From Volvox africanus (lineage: Eukaryota; Chlorophyta; Chlorophyceae; Chlamydomonadales; Volvocaceae), in assembly GCA_030268105.1 (NCBI GenBank), contig BSDZ01000026.1:1306001-1370000 (forward strand): a stretch of DNA of 64,000 nucleotides, in the 5' to 3' direction. Within the stretch, counting starts at the first letter, position 1. The number at the start of each line of letters is the position of its first letter. Below the pieces are notes generated by a model that worked only from the letters and a program-made list of their open reading frames with translations, was not told the DNA's origin and made no database searches. Of this stretch, positions 9,173 through 22,841 are shown one piece after another. Made by a program: the position numbers and the translations under genes.

Positions 9173-10298
9173 TTTTTGCACCCATGCAGGTCTGCTTGAT
9201 CTTGGTGGAGCGGTTGTGCTCTTTCCATGTGTGAGTCCATCCATCATCATAAGCAAGCAAGCATGCATGTATGTGCTTCACGGGGCGGCCATGATGGCAT
9301 ATCGCATGCATATGGCATGCCGCCCTATCTTGCGAATGAACTGACAAGCAAGCCACGCATATGAAGCAAGCAAGCCACGCACCTGCTCTTCAGCGCTGGA
9401 ATTCACCATTCTTGCTTCATCCATCATTCAGGTGCGTGCGTTATGAGCAGGGGGGACAGCTGCATGGGTGGACAAACTGAATGAGAGGGGAGGGCGGTGG
9501 TCAATGATGGAGCTCTGCTGCGGAACAGCTGTGACTGTGTGGTTGAACAGGTTCTTATCCCATGATACGCTCGCGTGGTGTAGTGGTTAGCACTGTGGAC
9601 TCTGAATCCGCCGACCTGACTTCAAATCTCAGCGTGAGCTGCCTGCGCAGCTGAGCAGAACGCTCATCCAGGATGCTCATCAATGTGTGGGCTCTCACGT
9701 TGCCGCAGGAAAATCTGAAGGATCACACCATGGCTGTAAGCTTGCACAAGGCCTCATGTTCTGGTCTCAACCAAATCACATCACATCACATCACATCACA
9801 TCGGGATCTGGTGGCAGAGAGATCCATCATGTTGCAGCGTGTGTGTCCTACGTCATCCGGAAAAGACAGATAGATGGTGCATGCATGCATATGACAGAAG
9901 CACAGCTGTGGCTTGCATGGATAGCCACTACTGACAGTTCAACCAGGTGCATCAACCAGACGGCGCATGCGTGATGTTCTTTTGACCTTCCGATGGTTTG
10001 CTTGTAGCATCTACACGTCTGCACCATCAAGCGGGCAGGCTAGCAAGTGGCACATGTGGCTAGCTAGACTTGTGCCCCTAGCTAGATTTGTGCCGCCAGC
10101 TAGACTGGTGCCGCTAGCTAGACTGGTGCCACTAGCTGGACTTGTGCCGCTAGCTAGACTGGTGCCGCTAGCTAGACTGGTGCCGCATGTTAGACTTGTG
10201 CCTCTTGCACCTGTTGCTAGCTAGCAGAATTCGTTTCCCAAGGAGTACAGGTTTGACATGCATCCCAACCCGCCACTGCACGACTGTGTTTAAAACCA
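9173..10298 (+). repeat. Array unit 9 (1126 bp)
   Basis: Minisatellite 10063-10206, 8 monomers; ATCAC x5; haplotype C-T-C. Confidence 0.97.
9569..9640 (+). tRNA. tRNA-Gln-CTG: tRNA-Gln (CTG), unit 9
   Basis: Reads the same as 397-468. Confidence 0.72.
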
Positions 10299-11437
10299 TT
10301 TTTGCACCCATGCAGGTCTGCTTGATCTTGGTGGAGCGGTTGTGCTCTTTCCATGTGTGAGTCCATCCATCATCATAAGCAAGCAAGCATGCATGTATGT
10401 GCTTCACGGGGCGGCCATGATGGCATATCGCATGCATATGGCATGCCGCCCTATCTTGCGAATGAACTGACAAGCAAGCCACGCATATGAAGCAAGCAAG
10501 CCACGCACCTGCTCTTCAGCGCTGGAATTCACCATTCTTGCTTCATCTATCATTCAGGTGCGTGCGTTATGAGCAGGGGGGACAGCTGCATGGGTGAACA
10601 AACTGAATGAGAGGGGAGGGCGGTGGTCAACGATGGAGCTCTGCTGCGGAACAGGTGTGACTGTGTGGTTGAACAGGTTCTTATCCCATGATACGCTCGA
10701 GTGGTGTAGTGATTAGCACTGTGGACTCTGAATCCGCCGACCTGACTTCAAATCTCAGCGTGAGCTGCCTGCGCAGCTGAGCAGAACGCTCATCCAGGAT
10801 GCTCATCAGTGTGTGGGCTCTCACGTTGCCGCAGGAAAATCTGAAGGATCACACCATGGCTGTAAGCTTGCACAAGGCCTCATGTTCTGGGCTTAACCAA
10901 ATCACATCACATCACATCACATCGGGATCTGGTGGCAGAGAGATCCATCATGTTGCAGCGTGTGTGTCCTACGTCATCCGGAAAAGACAGATAGATGGTG
11001 CATGCATGCATATGACAGAAGCACAGCTGTGGCTTGCATGGATAGCCACTACTGACAGTTCAACCAGGTGCATCAACCAGACGGCGCATGCGTGATGTTC
11101 TTTTGACCTTCCGATGGTTTGCTTGTAGCATCTACACGTCTGCACCATCAAGCGGGCAGGCTAGCAAGTGGCACATGTGGCTAGCTAGACTTGTGCCCCT
11201 AGCTAGATTTGTGCCGCCAGCTAGACTGGTGCCGCTAGCTAGACTGGTGCCGCTAGCTAGACTGGTGCCACTAGCTGGACTTGTGCCGCTAGCTAGACTG
11301 GTGCCGCTAGCTAGACTGGTGCCGCATGTTAGACTTGTGCCTCTTGCACCTGTTGCTAGCTAGCAGAATTCGTTTCCCAAGGAGTACAGGTTTGACATGC
11401 ATCCCAACCCGCCACTGCACGACTGTGTTTAAAACCA
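10299..11437 (+). repeat. Array unit 10 (1139 bp)
   Basis: Minisatellite 11184-11345, 9 monomers; ATCAC x4; haplotype T-C-G; A299, G511. Same family as units 7 and 8. Confidence 0.97.
10695..10766 (+). tRNA. tRNA-Gln-CTG: tRNA-Gln (CTG), unit 10, A6 + A19 allele
   Basis: Same two changes as the unit 7 copy. Confidence 0.5.
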
Positions 11438-12563
11438 TTTTTGCACCCATGCAGGTCTGCTTGATCTTGGTGGAGCGGTTGTGCTCTTTCCATGTGTGAG
11501 TCCATCCATCATCATAAGCAAGCAAGCATGCATGTATGTGCTTCACGGGGCGGCCATGATGGCATATCGCATGCATATGGCATGCCGCCCTATCTTGCGA
11601 ATGAACTGACAAGCAAGCCACGCATATGAAGCAAGCAAGCCACGCACCTGCTCTTCAGCGCTGGAATTCACCATTCTTGCTTCATCCATCATTCAGGTGC
11701 GTGCGTTATGAGCAGGGGGGACAGCTGCATGGGTGGACAAACTGAATGAGAGGGGAGGGCGGTGGTCAATGATGGAGCTCTGCTGCGGAACAGCTGTGAC
11801 TGTGTGGTTGAACAGGTTCTCATCCCATGATACGCTCGCGTGGTGTAGTGGTTAGCACTGTGGACTCTGAATCCGCCGACCTGACTTCAAATCTCAGCGT
11901 GAGCTGCCTGCGCAGCTGAGCAGAACGCTCATCCAGGATGCTCATCAATGTGTGGGCTCTCACGTTGCCGCAGGAAAATCTGAAGGATCACACCATGGCT
12001 GTAAGCTTGCACAAGGCCTCATGTTCTGGTCTCAACCAAATCACATCACATCACATCACATCACATCGGGATCTGGTGGCAGAGAGATCCATCATGTTGC
12101 AGCGTGTGTGTCCTACGTCATCCGGAAAAGACAGATAGATGGTGCATGCATGCATATGACAGAAGCACAGCTGTGGCTTGCATGGATAGCCACTACTGAC
12201 AGTTCAACCAGGTGCATCAACCAGACGGCGCATGCGTGATGTTCTTTTGACCTTCCGATGGTTTGCTTGTAGCATCTACACGTCTGCACCATCAAGCGGG
12301 CAGGCTAGCAAGTGGCACATGTGGCTAGCTAGACTTGTGCCCCTAGCTAGATTTGTGCCGCCAGCTAGACTGGTGCCGCTAGCTAGACTGGTGCCACTAG
12401 CTGGACTTGTGCCGCTAGCTAGACTGGTGCCGCTAGCTAGACTGGTGCCGCATGTTAGACTTGTGCCTCTTGCACCTGTTGCTAGCTAGCAGAATTCGTT
12501 TCCCAAGGAGTACAGGTTTGACATGCATCCCAACCCGCCACTGCACGACTGTGTTTAAAACCA
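11438..12563 (+). repeat. Array unit 11 (1126 bp)
   Basis: Minisatellite 12328-12471, 8 monomers; ATCAC x5; haplotype C-T-C. Confidence 0.97.
11834..11905 (+). tRNA. tRNA-Gln-CTG: tRNA-Gln (CTG), unit 11
   Basis: Reads the same as 397-468. Confidence 0.72.
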
Positions 12564-13707
12564 ATTTTGCACCCATGCAGGTCTGCTTGATCTTGGTGGA
12601 GCGGTTGTGCTCTTTCCATGTGTGAGTCCATCCATCATCATAAGCAAGCAAGCATGCATGTATGTGCTTCACGGGGCGGCCATGATGGCATATCGCATGC
12701 ATATGGCATGCCGCCCTATCTTGCGAATGAACTGACAAGCAAGCCACGCATATGAAGCAAGCAAGCCACGCACCTGCTCTTCAGCGCTGGAATTCACCAT
12801 TCTTGCTTCATCCATCATTCAGGTGCGTGCGTTATGAGCAGGGGGGACAGCTGCATGGGTGGACAAACTGAATGAGAGGGGAGGGCGGTGGTCAATGATG
12901 GAGCTCTGCTGCGGAACAGCTGTGACTGTGTGGTTGAACAGGTTCTCATCCCATGATACGCTCGCGTGGTGTAGTGGTTAGCACTGTGGACTCTGAATCC
13001 GCCGACCTGACTTCAAATCTCAGCGTGAGCTGCCTGCGCAGCTGAGCAGAACGCTCATCCAGGATGCTCATCAATGTGTGGGCTCTCACGTTGCCGCAGG
13101 AAAATCTGAAGGATCACACCATGGCTGTAAGCTTGCACAAGGCCTCATGTTCTGGTCTCAACCAAATCACATCACATCACATCACATCACATCGGGATCT
13201 GGTGGCAGAGAGATCCATCATGTTGCAGCGTGTGTGTCCTACGTCATCCGGAAAAGACAGATAGATGGTGCATGCATGCATATGACAGAAGCACAGCTGT
13301 GGCTTGCATGGATAGCCACTACTGACAGTTCAACCAGGTGCATCAACCAGACGGCGCATGCGTGATGTTCTTTTGACCTTCCGATGGTTTGCTTGTAGCA
13401 TCTACACGTCTGCACCATCAAGCGGGCAGGCTAGCAAGTGGCACATGTGGCTAGCTAGACTTATGCCCCTAGCTAGATTTGTGCCGCCAGCTAGACTGGT
13501 GCCGCCAGCTAGACTGGTGCCGCTAGCTAGACTGGTGCCACTAGCTGGACTTGTGCCGCTAGCTAGACTTGTGCCGCTAGCTAGACTGGTGCCGCATGTT
13601 AGACTTGTGCCTCTTGCACCTGTTGCTAGCTAGCAGAATTCGTTTCCCAAGGAGTACAGGTTTGACATGCATCCCAACCCGCCACTGCACGACTGTGTTT
13701 AAAACCA
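12564..13707 (+). repeat. Array unit 12 (1144 bp)
   Basis: Minisatellite 13454-13615, 9 monomers, with private changes (ATGCCC in monomer 1 and an extra CCGCCA); ATCAC x5; haplotype C-T-C; first base A. Confidence 0.97.
12960..13031 (+). tRNA. tRNA-Gln-CTG: tRNA-Gln (CTG), unit 12
   Basis: Reads the same as 397-468. Confidence 0.72.
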
Positions 13708-14851
13708 TTTTTGCACCCATGCAGGTCTGCTTGATCTTGGTGGAGCGGTTGTGCTCTTTCCATGTGTGAGTCCATCCATCATCATAAGCAAGCAAGCATG
13801 CATGTATGTGCTTCACGGGGCGGCCATGATGGCATATCGCATGCATATGGCATGCCGCCCTATCTTGCGAATGAACTGACAAGCAAGCCACGCATATGAA
13901 GCAAGCAAGCCACGCACCTGCTCTTCAGCGCTGGAATTCACCATTCTTGCTTCATCCATCATTCAGGTGCGTGCGTTATGAGCAGGGGGGACAGCTGCAT
14001 GGGTGGACAAACTGAATGAGAGGGGAGGGCGGTGGTCAATGATGGAGCTCTGCTGCGGAACAGCTGTGACTGTGTGGTTGAACAGGTTCTCATCCCATGA
14101 TACGCTCGCGTGGTGTAGTGGTTAGCACTGTGGACTCTGAATCCGCCGACCTGACTTCAAATCTCAGCGTGAGCTGCCTGCGCAGCTGAGCAGAACGCTC
14201 ATCCAGGATGCTCATCAATGTGTGGGCTCTCACGTTGCCGCAGGAAAATCTGAAGGATCACACCATGGCTGTAAGCTTGCACAAGGCCTCATGTTCTGGT
14301 CTCAACCAAATCACATCACATCACATCACATCACATCGGGATCTGGTGGCAGAGAGATCCATCATGTTGCAGCGTGTGTGTCCTACGTCATCCGGAAAAG
14401 ACAGATAGATGGTGCATGCATGCATATGACAGAAGCACAGCTGTGGCTTGCATGGATAGCCACTACTGACAGTTCAACCAGGTGCATCAACCAGACGGCG
14501 CATGCGTGATGTTCTTTTGACCTTCCGATGGTTTGCTTGTAGCATCTACACGTCTGCACCATCAAGCGGGCAGGCTAGCAAGTGGCACATGTGGCTAGCT
14601 AGACTTGTGCCCCTAGCTAGATTTGTGCCGCCAGCTAGACTGGTGCCGCTAGCTAGACTGGTGCCGCTAGCTAGACTGGTGCCACTAGCTGGACTTGTGC
14701 CGCTAGCTAGACTGGTGCCGCTAGCTAGACTGGTGCCGCATGTTAGACTTGTGCCTCTTGCACCTGTTGCTAGCTAGCAGAATTCGTTTCCCAAGGAGTA
14801 CAGGTTTGACATGCATCCCAACCCGCCACTGCACGACTGTGTTTAAAACCA
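13708..14851 (+). repeat. Array unit 13 (1144 bp)
   Basis: Minisatellite 14598-14759, 9 monomers; ATCAC x5; haplotype C-T-C. Confidence 0.97.
14104..14175 (+). tRNA. tRNA-Gln-CTG: tRNA-Gln (CTG), unit 13
   Basis: Reads the same as 397-468. Confidence 0.72.
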
Positions 14852-15995
14852 TTTTTGCACCCATGCAGGTCTGCTTGATCTTGGTGGAGCGGTTGTGCTC
14901 TTTCCATGTGTGAGTCCATCCATCATCATAAGCAAGCAAGCATGCATGTATGTGCTTCACGGGGCGGCCATGATGGCATATCGCATGCATATGGCATGCC
15001 GCCCTATCTTGCGAATGAACTGACAAGCAAGCCACGCATATGAAGCAAGCAAGCCACGCACCTGCTCTTCAGCGCTGGAATTCACCATTCTTGCTTCATC
15101 CATCATTCAGGTGCGTGCGTTATGAGCAGGGGGGACAGCTGCATGGGTGGACAAACTGAATGAGAGGGGAGGGCGGTGGTCAATGATGGAGCTCTGCTGC
15201 GGAACAGCTGTGACTGTGTGGTTGAACAGGTTCTCATCCCATGATACGCTCGCGTGGTGTAGTGGTTAGCACTGTGGACTCTGAATCCGCCGACCTGACT
15301 TCAAATCTCAGCGTGAGCTGCCTGCGCAGCTGAGCAGAACGCTCATCCAGGATGCTCATCAATGTGTGGGCTCTCACGTTGCCGCAGGAAAATCTGAAGG
15401 ATCACACCATGGCTGTAAGCTTGCACAAGGCCTCATGTTCTGGTCTCAACCAAATCACATCACATCACATCACATCACATCGGGATCTGGTGGCAGAGAG
15501 ATCCATCATGTTGCAGCGTGTGTGTCCTACGTCATCCGGAAAAGACAGATAGATGGTGCATGCATGCATATGACAGAAGCACAGCTGTGGCTTGCATGGA
15601 TAGCCACTACTGACAGTTCAACCAGGTGCATCAACCAGACGGCGCATGCGTGATGTTCTTTTGACCTTCCGATGGTTTGCTTGTAGCATCTACACGTCTG
15701 CACCATCAAGCGGGCAGGCTAGCAAGTGGCACATGTGGCTAGCTAGACTTGTGCCCCTAGCTAGATTTGTGCCGCCAGCTAGACTGGTGCCGCTAGCTAG
15801 ACTGGTGCCGCTAGCTAGACTGGTGCCACTAGCTGGACTTGTGCCGCTAGCTAGACTTGTGCCGCTAGCTAGACTGGTGCCGCATGTTAGACTTGTGCCT
15901 CTTGCACCTGTTGCTAGCTAGCAGAATTCGTTTCCCAAGGAGTACAGGTTTGACATGCATCCCAACCCGCCACTGCACGACTGTGTTTAAAACCA
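14852..15995 (+). repeat. Array unit 14 (1144 bp)
   Basis: Minisatellite 15742-15903, 9 monomers; ATCAC x5; haplotype C-T-C. Confidence 0.97.
15248..15319 (+). tRNA. tRNA-Gln-CTG: tRNA-Gln (CTG), unit 14
   Basis: Reads the same as 397-468. Confidence 0.72.
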
Positions 15996-17139
15996 TTTTT
16001 GCACCCATGCAGGTCTGCTTGATCTTGGTGGAGCGGTTGTGCTCTTTCCATGTGTGAGTCCATCCATCATCATAAGCAAGCAAGCATGCATGTATGTGCT
16101 TCACGGGGCGGCCATGATGGCATATCGCATGCATATGGCATGCCGCCCTATCTTGCGAATGAACTGACAAGCAAGCCACGCATATGAAGCAAGCAAGCCA
16201 CGCACCTGCTCTTCAGCGCTGGAATTCACCATTCTTGCTTCATCTATCATTCAGGTGCGTGCGTTATGAGCAGGGGGGACAGCTGCATGGGTGGACAAAC
16301 TGAATGAGAGGGGAGGGCGGTGGTCAACGATGGAGCTCTGCTGCGGAACAGGTGTGACTGTGTGGTTGAACAGGTTCTCATCCCATGATACGCTCGCGTG
16401 GTGTAGTGGTTAGCACTGTGGACTCTGAATCCGCCGACCTGACTTCAAATCTCAGCGTGAGCTGCCTGCGCAGCTGAGCAGAACGCTCATCCAGGATGCT
16501 CATCAATGTGTGGGCTCTCACGTTGCCGCAGGAAAATCTGAAGGATCACACCATGGCTGAAAGCTTGCACAAGGCCTCATGTTCTGGTCTCAACCAAATC
16601 ACATCACATCACATCACATCACATCGGGATCTGGTGGCAGAGAGATCCATCATGTTGCAGCGTGTGTGTCCTACGTCATCCGGAAAAGACAGATAGATGG
16701 TGCATGCATGCATATGACAGAAGCACAGCTGTGGCTTGCATGGATAGCCACTACTGACAGTTCAACCAGGTGCATCAACCAGACGGCGCATGCGTGATGT
16801 TCTTTTGACCTTCCGATGGTTTGCTTGTAGCATCTACACGTCTGCACCATCAAGCGGGCAGGCTAGCAAGTGGCACATGTGGCTAGCTAGACTTGTGCCC
16901 CTAGCTAGATTTGTGCCGCCAGCTAGACTGGTGCCGCTAGCTAGACTGGTGCCGCTAGCTAGACTGGTGCCACTAGCTGGACTTGTGCCGCTAGCTAGAC
17001 TTGTGCCGCTAGCTAGACTGGTGCCGCATGTTAGACTTGTGCCTCTTGCACCTGTTGCTAGCTAGCAGAATTCGTTTCCCAAGGAGTACAGGTTTGACAT
17101 GCATCCCAACCCGCCACTGCACGACTGTGTTTAAAACCA
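15996..17139 (+). repeat. Array unit 15 (1144 bp)
   Basis: Minisatellite 16886-17047, 9 monomers; ATCAC x5; haplotype T-C-G; A565 as in units 1, 2, 4, 5 and 18. Confidence 0.97.
16392..16463 (+). tRNA. tRNA-Gln-CTG: tRNA-Gln (CTG), unit 15
   Basis: Reads the same as 397-468. Confidence 0.72.
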
Positions 17140-18283
17140 TTTTTGCACCCATGCAGGTCTGCTTGATCTTGGTGGAGCGGTTGTGCTCTTTCCATGTGTG
17201 AGTCCATCCATCATCATAAGCAAGCAAGCATGCATGTATGTGCTTCACGGGGCGGCCATGATGGCATATCGCATGCATATGGCATGCCGCCCTATCTTGC
17301 GAATGAACTGACAAGCAAGCCACGCATATGAAGCAAGCAAGCCACGCACCTGCTCTTCAGCGCTGGAATTCACCATTCTTGCTTCATCCATCATTCAGGT
17401 GCGTGCGTTATGAGCAGGGGGGACAGCTGCATGGGTGGACAAACTGAATGAGAGGGGAGGGCGGTGGTCAATGATGGAGCTCTGCTGCGGAACAGCTGTG
17501 ACTGTGTGGTTGAACAGGTTCTCATCCCATGATACGCTCGCGTGGTGTAGTGGTTAGCACTGTGGACTCTGAATCCGCCGACCTGACTTCAAATCTCAGC
17601 GTGAGCTGCCTGCGCAGCTGAGCAGAACGCTCATCCAGGATGCTCATCAATGTGTGGGCTCTCACGTTGCCGCAGGAAAATCTGAAGGATCACACCATGG
17701 CTGTAAGCTTGCACAAGGCCTCATGTTCTGGTCTCAACCAAATCACATCACATCACATCACATCACATCGGGATCTGGTGGCAGAGAGATCCATCATGTT
17801 GCAGCGTGTGTGTCCTACGTCATCCGGAAAAGACAGATAGATGGTGCATGCATGCATATGACAGAAGCACAGCTGTGGCTTGCATGGATAGCCACTACTG
17901 ACAGTTCAACCAGGTGCATCAACCAGACGGCGCATGCGTGATGTTCTTTTGACCTTCCGATGGTTTGCTTGTAGCATCTACACGTCTGCACCATCAAGCG
18001 GGCAGGCTAGCAAGTGGCACATGTGGCTAGCTAGACTTGTGCCCCTAGCTAGATTTGTGCCGCCAGCTAGACTGGTGCCGCTAGCTAGACTGGTGCCGCT
18101 AGCTAGACTGGTGCCACTAGCTGGACTTGTGCCGCTAGCTAGACTTGTGCCGCTAGCTAGACTGGTGCCGCATGTTAGACTTGTGCCTCTTGCACCTGTT
18201 GCTAGCTAGCAGAATTCGTTTCCCAAGGAGTACAGGTTTGACATGCATCCCAACCCGCCACTGCACGACTGTGTTTAAAACCA
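17140..18283 (+). repeat. Array unit 16 (1144 bp)
   Basis: Minisatellite 18030-18191, 9 monomers; ATCAC x5; haplotype C-T-C. Confidence 0.97.
17536..17607 (+). tRNA. tRNA-Gln-CTG: tRNA-Gln (CTG), unit 16
   Basis: Reads the same as 397-468. Confidence 0.72.
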
Positions 18284-19427
18284 TTTTTGCACCCATGCAG
18301 GTCTGCTTGATCTTGGTGGAGCGGTTGTGCTCTTTCCATGTGTGAGTCCATCCATCATCATAAGCAAGCAAGCATGCATGTATGTGCTTCACGGGGCGGC
18401 CATGATGGCATATCGCATGCATATGGCATGCCGCCCTATCTTGCGAATGAACTGACAAGCAAGCCACGCATATGAAGCAAGCAAGCCACGCACCTGCTCT
18501 TCAGCGCTGGAATTCACCATTCTTGCTTCATCCATCATTCAGGTGCGTGCGTTATGAGCAGGGGGGACAGCTGCATGGGTGGACAAACTGAATGAGAGGG
18601 GAGGGCGGTGGTCAATGATGGAGCTCTGCTGCGGAACAGCTGTGACTGTGTGGTTGAACAGGTTCTCATCCCATGATACGCTCGCGTGGTGTAGTGGTTA
18701 GCACTGTGGACTCTGAATCCGCCGACCTGACTTCAAATCTCAGCGTGAGCTGCCTGCGCAGCTGAGCAGAACGCTCATCCAGGATGCTCATCAATGTGTG
18801 GGCTCTCACGTTGCCGCAGGAAAATCTGAAGGATCACACCATGGCTGTAAGCTTGCACAAGGCCTCATGTTCTGGTCTCAACCAAATCACATCACATCAC
18901 ATCACATCACATCGGGATCTGGTGGCAGAGAGATCCATCATGTTGCAGCGTGTGTGTCCTACGTCATCCGGAAAAGACAGATAGATGGTGCATGCATGCA
19001 TATGACAGAAGCACAGCTGTGGCTTGCATGGATAGCCACTACTGACAGTTCAACCAGGTGCATCAACCAGACGGCGCATGCGTGATGTTCTTTTGACCTT
19101 CCGATGGTTTGCTTGTAGCATCTACACGTCTGCACCATCAAGCGGGCAGGCTAGCAAGTGGCACATGTGGCTAGCTAGACTTGTGCCCCTAGCTAGATTT
19201 GTGCCGCCAGCTAGACTGGTGCCGCTAGCTAGACTGGTGCCGCTAGCTAGACTGGTGCCACTAGCTGGACTTGTGCCGCTAGCTAGACTTGTGCCGCTAG
19301 CTAGACTGGTGCCGCATGTTAGACTTGTGCCTCTTGCACCTGTTGCTAGCTAGCAGAATTCGTTTCCCAAGGAGTACAGGTTTGACATGCATCCCAACCC
19401 GCCACTGCACGACTGTGTTTAAAACCA
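18284..19427 (+). repeat. Array unit 17 (1144 bp)
   Basis: Minisatellite 19174-19335, 9 monomers; ATCAC x5; haplotype C-T-C. Confidence 0.97.
18680..18751 (+). tRNA. tRNA-Gln-CTG: tRNA-Gln (CTG), unit 17
   Basis: Reads the same as 397-468. Confidence 0.72.
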
Positions 19428-20571
19428 TTTTTGCACCCATGCAGGTCTGCTTGATCTTGGTGGAGCGGTTGTGCTCTTTCCATGTGTGAGTCCATCCATC
19501 ATCATAAGCAAGCAAGCATGCATGTATGTGCTTCACGGGGCGGCCATGATGGCATATCGCATGCATATGGCATGCCGCCCTATCTTGCGAATGAACTGAC
19601 AAGCAAGCCACGCATATGAAGCAAGCAAGCCACGCACCTGCTCTTCAGCGCTGGAATTCACCATTCTTGCTTCATCTATCATTCAGGTGCGTGCGTTATG
19701 AGCAGGGGGGACAGCTGCATGGGTGGACAAACTGAATGAGAGGGGAGGGCGGTGGTCAACGATGGAGCTCTGCTGCGGAACAGGTGTGACTGTGTGGTTG
19801 AACAGGTTCTCATCCCATGATACGCTCGCGTGGTGTAGTGGTTAGCACTGTGGACTCTGAATCCGCCGACCTGACTTCAAATCTCAGCGTGAGCTGCCTG
19901 CGCAGCTGAGCAGAACGCTCATCCAGGATGCTCATCAATGTGTGGGCTCTCACGTTGCCGCAGGAAAATCTGAAGGATCACACCATGGCTGAAAGCTTGC
20001 ACAAGGCCTCATGTTCTGGTCTCAACCAAATCACATCACATCACATCACATCACATCGGGATCTGGTGGCAGAGAGATCCATCATGTTGCAGCGTGTGTG
20101 TCCTACGTCATCCGGAAAAGACAGATAGATGGTGCATGCATGCATATGACAGAAGCACAGCTGTGGCTTGCATGGATAGCCACTACTGACAGTTCAACCA
20201 GGTGCATCAACCAGACGGCGCATGCGTGATGTTCTTTTGACCTTCCGATGGTTTGCTTGTAGCATCTACACGTCTGCACCATCAAGCGGGCAGGCTAGCA
20301 AGTGGCACATGTGGCTAGCTAGACTTGTGCCCCTAGCTAGATTTGTGCCGCCAGCTAGACTGGTGCCGCTAGCTAGACTGGTGCCGCTAGCTAGACTGGT
20401 GCCACTAGCTGGACTTGTGCCGCTAGCTAGACTTGTGCCGCTAGCTAGACTGGTGCCGCATGTTAGACTTGTGCCTCTTGCACCTGTTGCTAGCTAGCAG
20501 AATTCGTTTCCCAAGGAGTACAGGTTTGACATGCATCCCAACCCGCCACTGCACGACTGTGTTTAAAACCA
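19428..20571 (+). repeat. Array unit 18 (1144 bp)
   Basis: Minisatellite 20318-20479, 9 monomers; ATCAC x5; haplotype T-C-G; A565. Looks like unit 15, three units to the left. Confidence 0.97.
19824..19895 (+). tRNA. tRNA-Gln-CTG: tRNA-Gln (CTG), unit 18
   Basis: Reads the same as 397-468. Confidence 0.72.
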
Positions 20572-21697
20572 TTTTTGCACCCATGCAGGTCTGCTTGATC
20601 TTGGTGGAGCGGTTGTGCTCTTTCCATGTGTGAGTCCATCCATCATCATAAGCAAGCAAGCATGCATGTATGTGCTTCACGGGGCGGCCATGATGGCATA
20701 TCGCATGCATATGGCATGCCGCCCTATCTTGCGAATGAACTGACAAGCAAGCCACGCATATGAAGCAAGCAAGCCACGCACCTGCTCTTCAGCGCTGGAA
20801 TTCACCATTCTTGCTTCATCCATCATTCAGGTGCGTGCGTTATGAGCAGGGGGGACAGCTGCATGGGTGGACAAACTGAATGAGAGGGGAGGGCGGTGGT
20901 CAATGATGGAGCTCTGCTGCGGAACAGCTGTGACTGTGTGGTTGAACAGGTTCTCATCCCATGATACGCTCGCGTGGTGTAGTGGTTAGCACTGTGGACT
21001 CTGAATCCGCCGACCTGACTTCAAATCTCAGCGTGAGCTGCCTGCGCAGCTGAGCAGAACGCTCATCCAGGATGCTCATCAATGTGTGGGCTCTCACGTT
21101 GCCGCAGGAAAATCTGAAGGATCACACCATGGCTGTAAGCTTGCACAAGGCCTCATGTTCTGGTCTCAACCAAATCACATCACATCACATCACATCACAT
21201 CGGGATCTGGTGGCAGAGAGATCCATCATGTTGCAGCGTGTGTGTCCTACGTCATCCGGAAAAGACAGATAGATGGTGCATGCATGCATATGACAGAAGC
21301 ACAGCTGTGGCTTGCATGGATAGCCACTACTGACAGTTCAACCAGGTGCATCAACCAGACGGCGCATGCGTGATGTTCTTTTGACCTTCCGATGGTTTGC
21401 TTGTAGCATCTACACGTCTGCACCATCAAGCGGGCAGGCTAGCAAGTGGCACATGTGGCTAGCTAGACTTGTGCCCCTAGCTAGATTTGTGCCGCCAGCT
21501 AGACTGGTGCCGCTAGCTAGACTGGTGCCACTAGCTGGACTTGTGCCGCTAGCTAGACTTGTGCCGCTAGCTAGACTGGTGCCGCATGTTAGACTTGTGC
21601 CTCTTGCACCTGTTGCTAGCTAGCAGAATTCGTTTCCCAAGGAGTACAGGTTTGACATGCATCCCAACCCGCCACTGCACGACTGTGTTTAAAACCA
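20572..21697 (+). repeat. Array unit 19 (1126 bp)
   Basis: Minisatellite 21462-21605, 8 monomers; ATCAC x5; haplotype C-T-C. Confidence 0.97.
20968..21039 (+). tRNA. tRNA-Gln-CTG: tRNA-Gln (CTG), unit 19
   Basis: Reads the same as 397-468. Confidence 0.72.
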
Positions 21698-22841
21698 TTT
21701 TTGCACCCATGCAGGTCTGCTTGATCTTGGTGGAGCGGTTGTGCTCTTTCCATGTGTGAGTCCATCCATCATCATAAGCAAGCAAGCATGCATGTATGTG
21801 CTTCACGGGGCGGCCATGATGGCATATCGCATGCATATGGCATGCCGCCCTATCTTGCGAATGAACTGACAAGCAAGCCACGCATATGAAGCAAGCAAGC
21901 CACGCACCTGCTCTTCAGCGCTGGAATTCACCATTCTTGCTTCATCCATCATTCAGGTGCGTGCGTTATGAGCAGGGGGGACAGCTGCATGGGTGGACAA
22001 ACTGAATGAGAGGGGAGGGCGGTGGTCAATGATGGAGCTCTGCTGCGGAACAGCTGTGACTGTGTGGTTGAACAGGTTCTTATCCCATGATACGCTCGCG
22101 TGGTGTAGTGGTTAGCACTGTGGACTCTGAATCCGCCGACCTGACTTCAAATCTCAGCGTGAGCTGCCTGCGCAGCTGAGCAGAACGCTCATCCAGGATG
22201 CTCATCAATGTGTGGGCTCTCACGTTGCCGCAGGAAAATCTGAAGGATCACACCATGGCTGTAAGCTTGCACAAGGCCTCATGTTCTGGTCTCAACCAAA
22301 TCACATCACATCACATCACATCACATCGGGATCTGGTGGCAGAGAGATCCATCATGTTGCAGCGTGTGTGTCCTACGTCATCCGGAAAAGACAGATAGAT
22401 GGTGCATGCATGCATATGACAGAAGCACAGCTGTGGCTTGCATGGATAGCCACTACTGACAGTTCAACCAGGTGCATCAACCAGACGGCGCATGCGTGAT
22501 GTTCTTTTGACCTTCCGATGGTTTGCTTGTAGCATCTACACGTCTGCACCATCAAGCGGGCAGGCTAGCAAGTGGCACATGTGGCTAGCTAGACTTGTGC
22601 CCCTAGCTAGATTTGTGCCGCCAGCTAGACTGGTGCCGCTAGCTAGACTGGTGCCGCTAGCTAGACTGGTGCCACTAGCTGGACTTGTGCCGCTAGCTAG
22701 ACTTGTGCCGCTAGCTAGACTGGTGCCGCATGTTAGACTTGTGCCTCTTGCACCTGTTGCTAGCTAGCAGAATTCGTTTCCCAAGGAGTACAGGTTTGAC
22801 ATGCATCCCAACCCGCCACTGCACGACTGTGTTTAAAACCA
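21698..22841 (+). repeat. Array unit 20 (1144 bp)
   Basis: Minisatellite 22588-22749, 9 monomers; ATCAC x5; haplotype C-T-C; T384. Confidence 0.97.
22094..22165 (+). tRNA. tRNA-Gln-CTG: tRNA-Gln (CTG), unit 20
   Basis: Reads the same as 397-468. Confidence 0.72.
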
